Part shown: positions 7,326-17,103 of the stretch, piece after piece
How the letters are laid out: every line of letters starts with the position of its first letter
How positions within the stretch are numbered: the stretch's first letter is position 1
From: an uncultured Flavobacteriaceae bacterium
Lineage (GTDB): Bacteria; Bacteroidota; Bacteroidia; Flavobacteriales; Flavobacteriaceae
DNA: 47,920 bases
Direction of reading: 5' to 3'
NCBI GenBank assembly: GCA_905181825.1
Contig: CAJIZJ010000022.1
Span: 74,794-122,713, forward strand
Position numbers and translations under genes: made by a program
Notes under the pieces: generated by a model
Databases searched by the model: none
What the model was told of the DNA's origin: nothing
Seen by the model: the letters and a program-made list of their open reading frames with translations, nothing else

Positions 7326-9494
7326 ATGATTAATATTTCCAAGAAAACTTTACAAGATTTAGAATTTGAATCTGTTATCATGCAGGTGGCATCTCACAAC
7401 GTCACATCTTTGGGGAAAACTGCAATTTTGGAAACAATTCCGTTTTCAAAAAGAGCTGATGTGGTTGAAGCCCTTCTACTCACTAATGAATTTGTAGCGT
7501 CATTTGAAAATGAAAACCGAATCCCTAATCACGGATTTGATTCAATTACCAAAGAACTGAAATTAATTAAGATAGAGGACAATTATTTGGAAATCGATGG
7601 GTTTCGGAAAATTGTAAGTATTTGTATAACAACAAATGTTCTTCTGAAATTCTTTAAGAAATTTCACGAATATTACCCCTTACTACACGGGCACTCTATT
7701 CGAATAGAAACTAACACAAGTATTTCTGAAGCCATAAATGGTGTGGTTGATAAGTATGGTGAAATAAGAAATGATGCTTCTGATACACTTTACACACTAC
7801 GAAAATCAATTCAAGCGGTAAGAAGCAAGGTTAATACCAGTTTCAATTCTGCGCTGAGCATGTATAACAGTGCAGACTATTTAGATGATATTCGTGAAAC
7901 AGTCATGGAAAATCGGCGTGTTTTAGCTGTTAAAGCTATGTATCGGCGTAAAGTAAAAGGCAGCATTATGGGTGCTAGCAAAACAGGGAGTATCGTTTAC
8001 ATAGAGCCTGACACAACGCAGCAACACCAACGTGATCTTAATAATTTAGAATTTGAAGAAACTGAAGAAATTAAGAGAATTTTACTTGAACTGACGAGCT
8101 TTATTAGTGGCTTCTCCCCGCTCTTGGAATCTTATCAGTTGTTTTTGACCAAATTAGATGTCATTTATGCCAAAGCTAAATACGCTAAATCAATTGATGC
8201 TATTTCTCCAGAAATTACAGAACATCAAGAAATTGATCTCGTAAATGCTTACCATCCACTTTTGCTAGTTGCCAATAAAAGTGAAGGAATTACCACCTAT
8301 CCACAAACTATTACCATGACGACCGAAAGTCGGATCATCGTTATATCAGGTCCTAATGCTGGTGGAAAAAGCATTACCCTTAAAACTGTGGGACTGCTGC
8401 AACTAATGGTGCAATCAGGAATGCTTATTCCCGTTCATGAACGTTCAAAACTATGTTTATTTGAATCTATTCTGAGTGATATTGGGGATAATCAGTCCAT
8501 AGAAAATCATTTGAGCACCTATAGCTATCGTCTAAAGCAAATGAATCATTTTTTGAAGAAATGCAATAAGCATACTCTGTTTTTAATTGATGAATTTGGA
8601 ACAGGAAGTGATCCTGAATTGGGGGGCGCCTTAGCTGAAACGTTTCTTGAAGTCTTTTATGAACGTGAAGCTTTTGGTATTATAACGACGCACTACAGTA
8701 ATTTAAAATTACTCGCCAATGAACTCCCACATATTCAAAACGCGAATATGTTGTTTGATGAAAAAACCTTACTTCCATTATATAAATTAGTCATAGGACA
8801 AGCAGGAAGTTCTTTTACTTTTGAGGTGGCTCAAAAGAACGGCATTCCGTTTAGTTTAATTAATCGCTCTAAAAAGAAGATTGAGCGTGGTAAAATCAGG
8901 TTTGACAAAACCATTTCAAAACTCCAAAAAGAACGTTCCAAACTTGAAAAAACAGAACGTGCACTTAAGCAAAATGAAATTAAAAAGAGTTTAGAAGCCG
9001 ATAAACTAGAAACGACTAATGCCAAGGCTAAGAAAAAGCTACAAAGCTATCAGGAGCTTTTTGACAGTAATCAACGTTTAGTATACTTAGGGCAAAAAAT
9101 AAATGACTTAGGTGAAAGCTACTTAGAAAACAATCGCAAACGCGAATTAATGAATGAACTTTTTAAACTAGTTCAGGTCGAAAACTCGAAACGCCAAAAA
9201 GTGAGTCTCAAACAAAAAAGAGCACTCAAAGCTAAAGAGATAGAACTCCAAAAAGAAGTAGACCAAAAGGTCGATGTCATTCGCAAACAAAAAAAGAAGC
9301 AAAAAGAAATAGCAGCGCTTGTACCCCCAAAACCAAAACGGGTTCTTGTCATTGGAGACTCGGTGCGTTTGGAAGACGGCCGTGCGGTAGGAACTTTAGA
9401 TAAACTCGAAAAAAACAAAGCGGTTGTCAATTATGGCCTTTTCACGACTACGGTAAGCGTGGATCGACTAGAGTATGTAAAAACTAAAAAATAA
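7326..9494 (+). CDS. MutS2-family DNA-binding ATPase lacking the Smr nuclease domain
   Basis: A 722-residue MutS-superfamily protein of the MutS2 type: no N-terminal mismatch-recognition domain, core and clamp helices to about residue 320, then the ABC-type ATPase. The Walker A motif is GPNAGGKS at 342-349; Walker B is LIDEFGTGSD near 419-428, followed by TTHYSNLK. Residues about 510-665 are a long Lys/Glu-rich coiled coil. The protein ends in a small beta domain (about 672-718) that resembles the KOW-like module of MutS2. The Smr endonuclease domain that normally follows is absent, and the DCC gene starts at once. MutS2 proteins act on branched DNA and on collided ribosomes; without Smr the cutting step must be missing or supplied by another protein. 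Confidence 0.9.
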   Translation: MINISKKTLQDLEFESVIMQVASHNVTSLGKTAILETIPFSKRADVVEALLLTNEFVASFENENRIPNHGFDSITKELKLIKIEDNYLEIDGFRKIVSICITTNVLLKFFKKFHEYYPLLHGHSIRIETNTSISEAINGVVDKYGEIRNDASDTLYTLRKSIQAVRSKVNTSFNSALSMYNSADYLDDIRETVMENRRVLAVKAMYRRKVKGSIMGASKTGSIVYIEPDTTQQHQRDLNNLEFEETEEIKRILLELTSFISGFSPLLESYQLFLTKLDVIYAKAKYAKSIDAISPEITEHQEIDLVNAYHPLLLVANKSEGITTYPQTITMTTESRIIVISGPNAGGKSITLKTVGLLQLMVQSGMLIPVHERSKLCLFESILSDIGDNQSIENHLSTYSYRLKQMNHFLKKCNKHTLFLIDEFGTGSDPELGGALAETFLEVFYEREAFGIITTHYSNLKLLANELPHIQNANMLFDEKTLLPLYKLVIGQAGSSFTFEVAQKNGIPFSLINRSKKKIERGKIRFDKTISKLQKERSKLEKTERALKQNEIKKSLEADKLETTNAKAKKKLQSYQELFDSNQRLVYLGQKINDLGESYLENNRKRELMNELFKLVQVENSKRQKVSLKQKRALKAKEIELQKEVDQKVDVIRKQKKKQKEIAALVPPKPKRVLVIGDSVRLEDGRAVGTLDKLEKNKAVVNYGLFTTTVSVDRLEYVKTKK

Positions 9495-9889
9495 TGGATA
9501 ATATCATCTTCTTTGACGGCGTTTGTAACCTCTGTAACAGCAGTGTCAACAGACTTATAAAAAATGACGTGAAAAAGGTGTTTAAGTTCGCCTCCTTACA
9601 GAGTGAATTTGCAAAGTCTTTTGTGCCTGACCACCTATTAAACTACAAAAATTTAGATACTATTTTATTTTATAAGAATGGCCAATTCTACGATCGAAGC
9701 AACGCAGTACTGAACATTTGTAAAGCCTTAGGAGGTGGGTTTAACCTACTTCTAATAGGATACCTCATACCCCGATTTATGCGCGATTCCTTGTATCGTT
9801 TGGTGGCGAATAATCGCTATAAATGGTTTGGAAAAACAGAGCAATGCAGGGTGCCTACAGATGATTTAAAAGAGCGGTTTATGGATTGA
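9494..9889 (+). CDS. DCC-family thiol-disulfide oxidoreductase-like protein (DUF393)
   Basis: A 131-residue protein starting IIFFDGVCNLCNSSV, the D-G-x-C-x-x-C signature of the DCC family (C11 and C14), in a thioredoxin-like setting. The later part, ALGGGFNLLLIGYLIPRFMRDSLY, is typical of the family. The physiological role is poorly defined; redox activity is inferred from the CxxC. Its ATG overlaps the mutS2 stop by one base (TAATG), so the two are probably one transcription unit. It converges on the DUF4251 gene with 12 bases between them. Confidence 0.88.
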   Translation: MDNIIFFDGVCNLCNSSVNRLIKNDVKKVFKFASLQSEFAKSFVPDHLLNYKNLDTILFYKNGQFYDRSNAVLNICKALGGGFNLLLIGYLIPRFMRDSLYRLVANNRYKWFGKTEQCRVPTDDLKERFMD

Positions 9890-9901
9890 AAGAACAGGTA
9901 A

Positions 9902-10462
9902 CTAATCGAGTCCTTTGATAATATTTGCTTTCTTTGGGCCAAAAATATGGCCATAAAGAGTAAAATGACTGCCATTTTTATAGTCAACCGAAACGGTTGT
10001 TCTTCCTTTAACGTTTATTCTAAAAAAAATATCAAAATATCCGTAATTAATTGAACTAAACCCAACTTTCAAAATAAATGACTTTCGCTTTTTATTTATT
10101 TTTAAATCGTACTTTGATATTTTTGACTTCAAAGTAATTCCACCGATTCCATTAGTCGAAAAACCACGAATAGGAGATAGTTGAACAGTTATATAGTGTT
10201 GGTCAATCTGAATGAAATTAAATGCTTGATTTATCGAAACTTTGGGGGCTCCGTAAGTATTAAAAAAATCAGCTTCAAACACAACTGATTCACTTGACAA
10301 TAACACCTTTGTCTCGTAAAATTGTCTGTTAATCTTTTGTTCTTTGATTTCTTTCCTAGAAAGTTTACTATTTTTAAAGGAAGTTTGTTGGGCGTGATTT
10401 AAGAAGAATAAAATACATGACATGAAAGTCAATGCTATTTTACGAAAATAGAAAGAGTTCAT
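9902..10462 (-). CDS. DUF4251 secreted protein
   Basis: A 186-residue protein with a signal peptide (FYFRKIALTFMSCILFFLNHAQQ, cleavage probably after HA or AQ). The mature part has the DUF4251 pattern, a Bacteroidota family: a Lys/Arg/Glu-rich stretch, VVFEADFFNTYGAPKVSINQ, a central GGITLKSKISKYDL, and a C-terminal TLYGHIFGPK. It is probably periplasmic or surface-exposed. No function is established for the family. It is monocistronic, with a -7 box at 10521-10528 and a weak hairpin in its leader region. Confidence 0.8.
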   Translation of the reverse strand: MNSFYFRKIALTFMSCILFFLNHAQQTSFKNSKLSRKEIKEQKINRQFYETKVLLSSESVVFEADFFNTYGAPKVSINQAFNFIQIDQHYITVQLSPIRGFSTNGIGGITLKSKISKYDLKINKKRKSFILKVGFSSINYGYFDIFFRINVKGRTTVSVDYKNGSHFTLYGHIFGPKKANIIKGLD

Positions 10463-10486
10463 AAGTAGGTTTTTTAACTATACAAA

Positions 10487-10505
10487 TCCTTAATTGGGTT
10501 AAGGA
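10487..10505 (-). terminator. Weak hairpin between the symporter and DUF4251 genes
   Basis: A 7-bp inverted repeat (TCCTTAA and TTAAGGA around a 5-base loop) lies 45 bases past the symporter stop on the minus strand. It is followed only by TTTG, so it is at best a weak terminator. It could also form in the leader of the DUF4251 transcript. Confidence 0.3.
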
Positions 10506-10520
10506 AATATAATCACTACT

Positions 10521-10528
10521 CAAATGTA
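10521..10528 (-). promoter_or_regulatory. -7 box for the DUF4251 gene
   Basis: TACATTTG on the minus strand matches TAnnTTTG, 59 bases upstream of the DUF4251 ATG. Confidence 0.4.
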
Positions 10529-10549
10529 ATTTAAAAAACTTAAAATGAA

Positions 10550-11872
10550 CTATTTAACCTCATCTAAATGGTCATCCCATTCTTTTGATTTTGGGGTGTG
10601 AAGCTTCCCTTCTAGTTTGGCTACAATCATGGAAACGGTGGCATCTCCCGTTACATTTACCATAGTACGACACATATCCAAAGGACGATCTACTGCAAAA
10701 ATAAGCGCCAATCCAATGGCTAGTTTGTCCGCTGGAAACCCTACAGATTCCAAAACAATTACTAACATAACCATTCCTGCACCAGGAACTGCTGCACTTC
10801 CTATAGAAGCTAAAAGCGCCGTGAGGACAATCATTAACTGATCTGCAAAGGTCAGATCAAAATCTAATGCCTGTGCTATAAAAACGGCCGCCACTGCTTG
10901 GTACAAGCTAGTACCATCCATATTAATAGTTGCTCCGACAGGTAATACAAAACTTGAGACTTCTTTATCAACCCCTAAGTGCTCTTCTACACGCTCCATC
11001 GTGACTGGCAAAGTAGCCGCACTACTACTGGTTGAAAATGCTAATAACTGAGCTGGACTAATTTGTTTTAAAAACCAAAATGGATTTCTTTTAGTAATCA
11101 CAGTCACCAATATTAGATAAAAACAAACCATTAAAAGCAGTCCACTAACCACTACGCCTGAGTAAAACAAAAGGGCATAAAGCAACTCAGGATCCCCTGA
11201 GGAGACGACTACATTAGCCAGTAACGCAAATACAGCAAAAGGAGCCGTTAACATGATAAGGTCCACCATTTTTAATACTACATCATTTAAAGAATCAAAA
11301 AAATCTTTTAGTGGCTTTGCACTTTTTTCTCCAACCAACAAAAGAGAAATACCTAAAAACATCGCTAAGAAGATTACCTGTAGCATGAGTTTATTGTTAC
11401 TTAAAGCTGAGAAAGCATTGTCAGGAACCATATCCACTAGGAAATCTAAAGGACGTCCGGCTTGTTGGCGACTTGCTTCTGCAATTTTACCTTGTACTCC
11501 ACTATTTCCCGCATACGTTTCGGTCAATTTAGAAATCGTTTCTTGAGATACCCCATCACCAGGGTTGAATGTATTTACCAATATTAATCCTATACTTATA
11601 GCAATGACTGTGGTAAGCACGTAAATGACAATAGTTTTAAGCCCAATAGATGCAAATTTTGAAATGTCTTTTAAATCTGAAATTCCTTTAATTAGTGAAG
11701 CTAAAATAAGCGGAACTGCAATTAATTTTAAGAGTTTTACAAAAATAGTCCCAATGGGTTTGACCCAACTAGCAACAAAATCGGCACCGCCTACTTCAAG
11801 CATGATAAAACCAAAGGTCACACCTGATAGCATGCCAATTAATATTTTCCAGTGTAAGGCAAGTGATTTCAT
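10550..11872 (-). CDS. Dicarboxylate/amino acid:cation symporter (DAACS/GltP family)
   Basis: A 440-residue secondary transporter of the glutamate transporter fold. The re-entrant hairpin HP1 carries the serine-rich STSSSAATLP at 280-289. TM7 has the cation-site motif NMDGT at 317-321. HP2 has SIGSAAVPGAG near 357-367. TM8 has DRPLDMCRTMVNVTGD at 395-410, with the aspartate and arginine that bind acidic substrates. It imports glutamate, aspartate or C4-dicarboxylates with Na+ or H+; which one is not certain. It lies 20 bases downstream of aroC in the same direction, probably in the same transcript, although no functional tie to aromatic biosynthesis is obvious. Confidence 0.93.
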   Translation of the reverse strand: MKSLALHWKILIGMLSGVTFGFIMLEVGGADFVASWVKPIGTIFVKLLKLIAVPLILASLIKGISDLKDISKFASIGLKTIVIYVLTTVIAISIGLILVNTFNPGDGVSQETISKLTETYAGNSGVQGKIAEASRQQAGRPLDFLVDMVPDNAFSALSNNKLMLQVIFLAMFLGISLLLVGEKSAKPLKDFFDSLNDVVLKMVDLIMLTAPFAVFALLANVVVSSGDPELLYALLFYSGVVVSGLLLMVCFYLILVTVITKRNPFWFLKQISPAQLLAFSTSSSAATLPVTMERVEEHLGVDKEVSSFVLPVGATINMDGTSLYQAVAAVFIAQALDFDLTFADQLMIVLTALLASIGSAAVPGAGMVMLVIVLESVGFPADKLAIGLALIFAVDRPLDMCRTMVNVTGDATVSMIVAKLEGKLHTPKSKEWDDHLDEVK

Positions 11873-11892
11873 AAGATATGTGTTTATTTAAT

Positions 11893-12957
11893 TTAAGCTT
11901 TACTCAGTCGATTTAAGAGCATGAAATCGGCAATAACTAATGCTGCCATGGCTTCTACGATAGGGACGGCTCTTGGCACCACACAAGGATCGTGGCGTCC
12001 TTTGCCATGCATTTCAACTTCATTACCATCTTTATCAATCGTGTCCTGGGCTTGCATAATCGTAGCGACTGGCTTGAAAGCCACATCAAAATAGATATCC
12101 ATTCCGTTACTAATTCCGCCCTGAATACCACCAGATAAGTTGGTTTTTGTAGAACCATCGGCACTAAATGAATCGTTGTGCTGACTCCCTTTTAATTGGG
12201 TTCCTTCAAATCCACTCCCATATTGAAAGCCTTTAACGGCATTGATAGATAGCATTGCTTTCCCTAATTGAGCATGTAAGCGATCAAAAACTGGCTCGCC
12301 TAATCCAACAGGTACATTTTTAATGACACAAGAGATCACACCTCCTATGGTATCACCTTCCTTTCGAATGGCTTTTATTTTGGATATCATTTGTGCGGCC
12401 ACTTCTGAATCTGGACAACGAACGTCATTCGTTTCAGCATTGGCTAAATTTAATTCTTTATAGGATTTATTAAGTACTATGTCTCCAACTGAAGAGGTGT
12501 AGGCATTTATTTCTATTGTGTTTATGAATTGTTTTGCCAAGGCTCCTGCAACCACACGACAAGCTGTTTCACGTGCCGAACTACGTCCACCCCCACGGTA
12601 ATCCCGCTGACCATATTTTTCAGAATAAGTAAAATCGGCATGACTTGGACGAAACACATCTTTTATATGAGTATAATCTTTAGATTTTTGATTGGCATTT
12701 TCAATCATAAAACCAATAGGTGTTCCTGTTGTTTTACCCTCAAAAATCCCAGATAAAAACTTGACAGTATCGGGCTCTTTACGTTGTGTTACAATCGCAG
12801 ACTGGCCTGGCTTTCGCCGGTCCATCTCCAATTGAATGGCTTCAAAGTTGACTGTAATGCCTGCAGGACAGCCATCAATAACGCCACCAATAGCAGTGCC
12901 ATGAGACTCCCCAAATGTAGTGAGTTTAAAAATAGATCCAAATGCATTCCCTGCCAT
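11893..12957 (-). CDS. aroC: Chorismate synthase
   Basis: A 354-residue enzyme of normal length that converts 5-enolpyruvylshikimate-3-phosphate to chorismate, the last step of the shikimate pathway, using reduced FMN. Signatures are the N-terminal FGESHG at 13-18 with [10 protein letters not shown], the RRKPGQS loop near 48-54, [20 protein letters not shown] in the active site, and [18 protein letters not shown] near the C-terminus. The gap to bshA upstream is 92 bases and contains only near-matches to a -7 box, such as TACATTTT. The symporter follows 20 bases downstream. Confidence 0.98.
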   Translation of the reverse strand: MAGNAFGSIFKLTTFGESHGTAIGGVIDGCPAGITVNFEAIQLEMDRRKPGQSAIVTQRKEPDTVKFLSGIFEGKTTGTPIGFMIENANQKSKDYTHIKDVFRPSHADFTYSEKYGQRDYRGGGRSSARETACRVVAGALAKQFINTIEINAYTSSVGDIVLNKSYKELNLANAETNDVRCPDSEVAAQMISKIKAIRKEGDTIGGVISCVIKNVPVGLGEPVFDRLHAQLGKAMLSINAVKGFQYGSGFEGTQLKGSQHNDSFSADGSTKTNLSGGIQGGISNGMDIYFDVAFKPVATIMQAQDTIDKDGNEVEMHGKGRHDPCVVPRAVPIVEAMAALVIADFMLLNRLSKA

Positions 12958-13049
12958 ATGCTAAAACTTAAGTATTAAAATGTAAAAGTAATTGTATTAT
13001 TATAAAAACAAAAATTAGAAACCGACTAAGTAACAAATCTTCTAATAAA

Positions 13050-14186
13050 TTAAATAGATTTACAATTCTGTAACGCTTCTTCATAAATAGCTTCATAAAA
13101 AGGAACTATTTTATGAATATCAAATTTGATTGCTGCCTCTTGAGCTGCTTTTTTAAATTTATTAAGAACTAAGTCATCTTTAATGATCTTTATGGCATTC
13201 TGTGCCATTTCGTCTAGAGCACCTACGGGACTTAAGTAACCCGATACGCCTTCAATATTTACTTCTGGAATCCCTCCAGAATTACTGGATATAACAGGGA
13301 CCCCTGAGGCCATTGCTTCCAAAGCAGCTAAACCAAAACTTTCTGTTTGTGAAGGAAGAAGAAATAAATCACTAAAACATAATATTTTATCTACCTCATT
13401 ACTATTTCCTAAAAACACGACTTTATTTTCAATTCCATAAGTCTTACATAACTGCTCCGCCTGTTTACGCTCAGGCCCCTCGCCTACCATCATTAACTTT
13501 GATGGCACTTCCTTTTGAACTCTATAAAAGACTTCAATGACATCGGCAATCCGCTTGACGGGTCTAAAGTTACTGACATGTGTAATCACCCTTTCAGATG
13601 GAAGTGCTAATAAATCACGATCACACTCTTTAAAACCAGTTTGATATTTATCTATATCAATGAAATTTGGAATTACTTTTATATCTTTTTGTGTATTAAA
13701 TAAACGCTGCGTATCTTCTTTAAGACTTTGAGAAACAGAAGTAACAGCATCGGATTTATTAATACTAAAAGTAACAGCCGTTTTATAAAATGGATGGCTT
13801 CCCACTAATGTTATATCAGTACCATGCAACGTGGTTACAATAGGTATTTTAATACCTTCTTCGTGAAGCATTTTTTTGGCCATGTAGGCTGCATACGCGT
13901 GTGGAATCGCGTAGTGTACATGTAAAACGTCAATTTTGTGCACTTTTACCATGTCCACTAATTTACTAGACAAAGCCAATTCATAGGGCTGATAATGAAA
14001 TAAGGGATAATCCGGAACATTAACTTCATGAAAATGAACATTAGAATTTAACAACTCCAGCCGTACGGGTTGTCTGTAGGTAATAAAATGGACTTGGTGG
14101 CCCTTTCGAGACAACTCTAAGCCTAGTTCTGTCGCCAGAACACCACTACCTCCAAAGGTTGGGTAACATACTATTCCTATATTCAT
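13050..14186 (-). CDS. bshA: N-acetyl-alpha-D-glucosaminyl L-malate synthase
   Basis: A GT4/GT-B glycosyltransferase of 378 residues from the ATG at 14186. It joins UDP-GlcNAc to L-malate as the first step of bacillithiol synthesis. The N-terminus MNIGIVCYPTFGGSGVLATE and the HFITYRQPVRL segment are characteristic of BshA. The C-terminal half has the GT4 donor-site run ESFGLAALEAMASGVPVISS with its E-x7-E pattern. An in-frame TTG at 14195 would overlap the upstream stop by eight bases, but the ATG at 14186, one base past that stop, gives the family N-terminus and is preferred. It is therefore coupled to the GH3/beta-lactamase gene. Bacillithiol is the expected low-molecular-weight thiol in this phylum. 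Confidence 0.95.
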   Translation of the reverse strand: MNIGIVCYPTFGGSGVLATELGLELSRKGHQVHFITYRQPVRLELLNSNVHFHEVNVPDYPLFHYQPYELALSSKLVDMVKVHKIDVLHVHYAIPHAYAAYMAKKMLHEEGIKIPIVTTLHGTDITLVGSHPFYKTAVTFSINKSDAVTSVSQSLKEDTQRLFNTQKDIKVIPNFIDIDKYQTGFKECDRDLLALPSERVITHVSNFRPVKRIADVIEVFYRVQKEVPSKLMMVGEGPERKQAEQLCKTYGIENKVVFLGNSNEVDKILCFSDLFLLPSQTESFGLAALEAMASGVPVISSNSGGIPEVNIEGVSGYLSPVGALDEMAQNAIKIIKDDLVLNKFKKAAQEAAIKFDIHKIVPFYEAIYEEALQNCKSI

Positions 14187-14187
14187 T

Positions 14188-17103
14188 TTATTCAATAATT
14201 GATTCGTAAATTAAACGCTGTATTTCTGTTCTAATATTTTCTTTCAAAAGTCTATTAGCATCCGACTTTGGGAATGTTCTATTGGCTAAAAATACATAAA
14301 CTATTTCTTTATCTGGGTCTGCCCATGCATAGGTTCCAGTAAATCCTGAATGCCCAAAACTACGCATCGATAAACATCCACATGTGGGCCCTTCATCTTC
14401 TAATTGAGGTTTATCAAATCCTATACCACGACGGTTGTCTTGATCGCAATAATGGCAGGTGTTAAATTTATCAAACGTATGAGAGGAAAAATAACGTTTA
14501 TTTCCATACACACCCTTTTGAAGGTACAACTGCATCAACTTAGCAGTGTCATTGGCGTTACTAAATAAACCTGCATGTCCACCCACACCTCCTTGCATAG
14601 CGGCTCCCATATCATGTACATAGCCTTGTACTTTATCATATCTAAAATAATCATCTATTTCTGTTGGGACGAGTTGTTGAATACTGAATTTCTCTAATGG
14701 TTTATAAGTTGATAAATTAGCGCCTAAAGATTTGAAAAGACGCTGTTGAACTAATTCATCTAGAGGTTGACTATATTGTTTTTCTATAATTGACTTTAAC
14801 ATATAATAAGGCATGTCACTATAACGATACTTTTTTTTATCTAATAACTCAGACTCTATAATTTTAGATTGAATACTATCTTTAAAATCGTTTCTGAGAT
14901 ATAAGTCTTTACTAACTTGGATCGAAAATTCTTTAGTTTGATTAGATTTATAAAAAGTAGGATTTGGCTTCTGGGTTATAGAGTCTAAGGTTGAAACATA
15001 AAAGGGGATCCATGGTTTTAGTTGGGCGTAATGAGAAAGCATTTCTTGAACCGTAATAGATTCTTTATTACTGCCTTTATAAACGGGTAACAATTCACCT
15101 AATGTGGATCCCAGCTGTATCACTCCTTGGTCAACAAGCTCTATAAGTAATGGAAGTGTAGCTAATATTTTTGTAAGCGAGGCGACGTCATATAAATCAT
15201 TGAGCTTAACTTTAGTAGTTTTATTATAGGTGTGATGTCCAAAACATTTTTCGTAAATCACTTTTCCTTTACGGGCGACTAAAAGCTGAATCCCGGGAGT
15301 CATTTGTTCATCAACCGCATAAGCAGCAACAGAATCTATTTTGTGTAAGCGTGTCGAGTCCATTCCTACTGACTCTGGCAAACCATAAGACAGTCGGTCT
15401 ATAGCAGGAGTGGATATTCCATGTCCTACCTTAAATACTGAATTAATACTAACGGGTAGTTTTCCTTTAGCAGCGAGACCACCAAAAATAATTTGAGCTG
15501 CCGTTTGTTGGGCTATAGAGCTATTCTGATAAGCCATAACAATGCTTTCAAAATTAGCAAAAGACTTAAAATCATTTAAGGCATATGGCTTTGCAAAAAT
15601 CGTTAAAACAACCCTATTAGTACGTGCTATTTCATAAAGCCAAACAAGTTCTTTATGTGTGAATTGATATGCCTTCCAAGGGCTGGCATTAGAGGTGTGC
15701 AAGCCAACGATGACCGTATTATACTGACTTAAATCAGAAACTAATTCGTCTAAATTATAAGCGCTTACAGAATCAACTTGTGTGTATTTGTTAAGTATTT
15801 TTAAAAATGGAGAGGCATCTGCTTCTCCCATATTCACATAAGCAATTTTGTGTAATTCTAAATCTTTAATGGGTAGTATATCGTTTTTATTTTGAACAAG
15901 AGTAATAGCATTCTCCATTAATTTCTGGTATAAAACGTCATCTCTTTTACGATTTAAATCCGCTACTAAATTGTCCGTATTTATAGGCTTGTACTGAGTG
16001 AGTCCAACTTTAAATTTAGCACTTAGTATTTTTTTGACAGAGTGCGCTAAACGTTGTTCAGAAATAACTCCGGACTCTACAGCCCTCTGAAGGGCAGCTA
16101 TGCCTTGACTCACATCTGCTGACATTAGCATCACATCGTTTCCTGCCAGAAAAGCCAGTAAATCAACTTCGCCTGGATTGCTAAAATTTGAAGCGCCTTT
16201 CATGTCCAAAGCATCAGTGAAAATCAACCCTTTAAACCCAAGCTTTTCTTTTAATAACTCTGTGACAATCGGATAAGATAAAGAGGAAGGGTAATTTGAA
16301 CGTGCATCAAGACTAGGCACATTGAGATGTGCTACCATGACACTTGAAAGCCCTTTTGAAAATAGTTTCTTGTACGGATATAGTTCCAGTGAATCAATGC
16401 GTTGTTGAGAAAAATTAATAGTAGGTAGTGTTTTATGAGAGTCCGAGTCTGTGTCTCCATGACCAGGAAAATGTTTGGCATTGGCCATCACTCCTGCTTC
16501 TTGCATCCCCGCTATAAATGCTAAAGATCGACTTGAAACGGCCTCTTTATCTTCTCCAAAAGAACGGTTTCCAATGATTGGATTTTTGGGATTGGTATTG
16601 ATATCAACTACTGGAGAAAAATTAATATGAACTCCGAGACGCTTACAATGTTCTCCTATATGTTGCCCTGTTTTACGTATTAAATCTAAATCTTTAATGG
16701 CTCCCAAAGTCATATTCCAGGGAAATGCATAGGTAGAATCTAATCGCATGCTCAGACCCCACTCAGCATCCATCCCAACTAACAAGGGTATTTTTGATGC
16801 TGACTGTAGCTCATTGTTTAAGTGAGCCTGACGTACAGGGCCCCCTTTAGAATATATAATACCTCCAATGTGATAGTTTTTAATTTGATTTAAAATCAAT
16901 TTCTTGGTGGCTTTGTCTTGATTTGAAAAAACCTGAACCATAAACAACTGTCCAATTTTCTCCTTAAGACTAAGCGCATTATAAGTACTGTCTACCCATG
17001 ATTTTTGACTACTTTTATTTGAAGAATCTAATGGTGAGCTCGGGGCTTGGGCTAAAAGTGTAAGTGTGGAACAAAAAACAAGAAGTGTGCAAAAATAACG
17101 CAT
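14188..17103 (-). CDS. Secreted GH3 beta-N-acetylhexosaminidase fused to a beta-lactamase-like serine hydrolase
   Basis: A 971-residue two-domain enzyme. The signal peptide runs from the ATG at 17103 (MRYFCTLLVF... to LLAQA); an in-frame TTG two codons earlier is less likely. The GH3 domain (about 35-360) has the NagZ-type loop KHFPGHGDTDSDSH at about 210-223, supplying the His/Asp acid-base dyad, and the nucleophile in FTDALDM at about D297. A GH3 C-terminal-like domain follows. The C-terminal part (about 590-965) is a class C beta-lactamase/penicillin-binding-like fold with S642-L-T-K645, Y761-S-D and H918-S-G. Such fusions are common in Bacteroidota and are thought to trim peptidoglycan in the periplasm. 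Whether the serine domain is an esterase or a peptidase is unknown. Confidence 0.93.
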   Translation of the reverse strand: MRYFCTLLVFCSTLTLLAQAPSSPLDSSNKSSQKSWVDSTYNALSLKEKIGQLFMVQVFSNQDKATKKLILNQIKNYHIGGIIYSKGGPVRQAHLNNELQSASKIPLLVGMDAEWGLSMRLDSTYAFPWNMTLGAIKDLDLIRKTGQHIGEHCKRLGVHINFSPVVDINTNPKNPIIGNRSFGEDKEAVSSRSLAFIAGMQEAGVMANAKHFPGHGDTDSDSHKTLPTINFSQQRIDSLELYPYKKLFSKGLSSVMVAHLNVPSLDARSNYPSSLSYPIVTELLKEKLGFKGLIFTDALDMKGASNFSNPGEVDLLAFLAGNDVMLMSADVSQGIAALQRAVESGVISEQRLAHSVKKILSAKFKVGLTQYKPINTDNLVADLNRKRDDVLYQKLMENAITLVQNKNDILPIKDLELHKIAYVNMGEADASPFLKILNKYTQVDSVSAYNLDELVSDLSQYNTVIVGLHTSNASPWKAYQFTHKELVWLYEIARTNRVVLTIFAKPYALNDFKSFANFESIVMAYQNSSIAQQTAAQIIFGGLAAKGKLPVSINSVFKVGHGISTPAIDRLSYGLPESVGMDSTRLHKIDSVAAYAVDEQMTPGIQLLVARKGKVIYEKCFGHHTYNKTTKVKLNDLYDVASLTKILATLPLLIELVDQGVIQLGSTLGELLPVYKGSNKESITVQEMLSHYAQLKPWIPFYVSTLDSITQKPNPTFYKSNQTKEFSIQVSKDLYLRNDFKDSIQSKIIESELLDKKKYRYSDMPYYMLKSIIEKQYSQPLDELVQQRLFKSLGANLSTYKPLEKFSIQQLVPTEIDDYFRYDKVQGYVHDMGAAMQGGVGGHAGLFSNANDTAKLMQLYLQKGVYGNKRYFSSHTFDKFNTCHYCDQDNRRGIGFDKPQLEDEGPTCGCLSMRSFGHSGFTGTYAWADPDKEIVYVFLANRTFPKSDANRLLKENIRTEIQRLIYESIIE

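Noticed and set aside
11955-12164. Open frame inside aroC on the same strand
   Set aside because: It is a shifted-frame shadow of the chorismate synthase gene, with low-complexity codon content and no homology that I recognise.
14187-14195. Eight-base overlap between bshA and the GH3 fusion gene
   Set aside because: It depends on a TTG three codons ahead of the family ATG; with the ATG there is no overlap.
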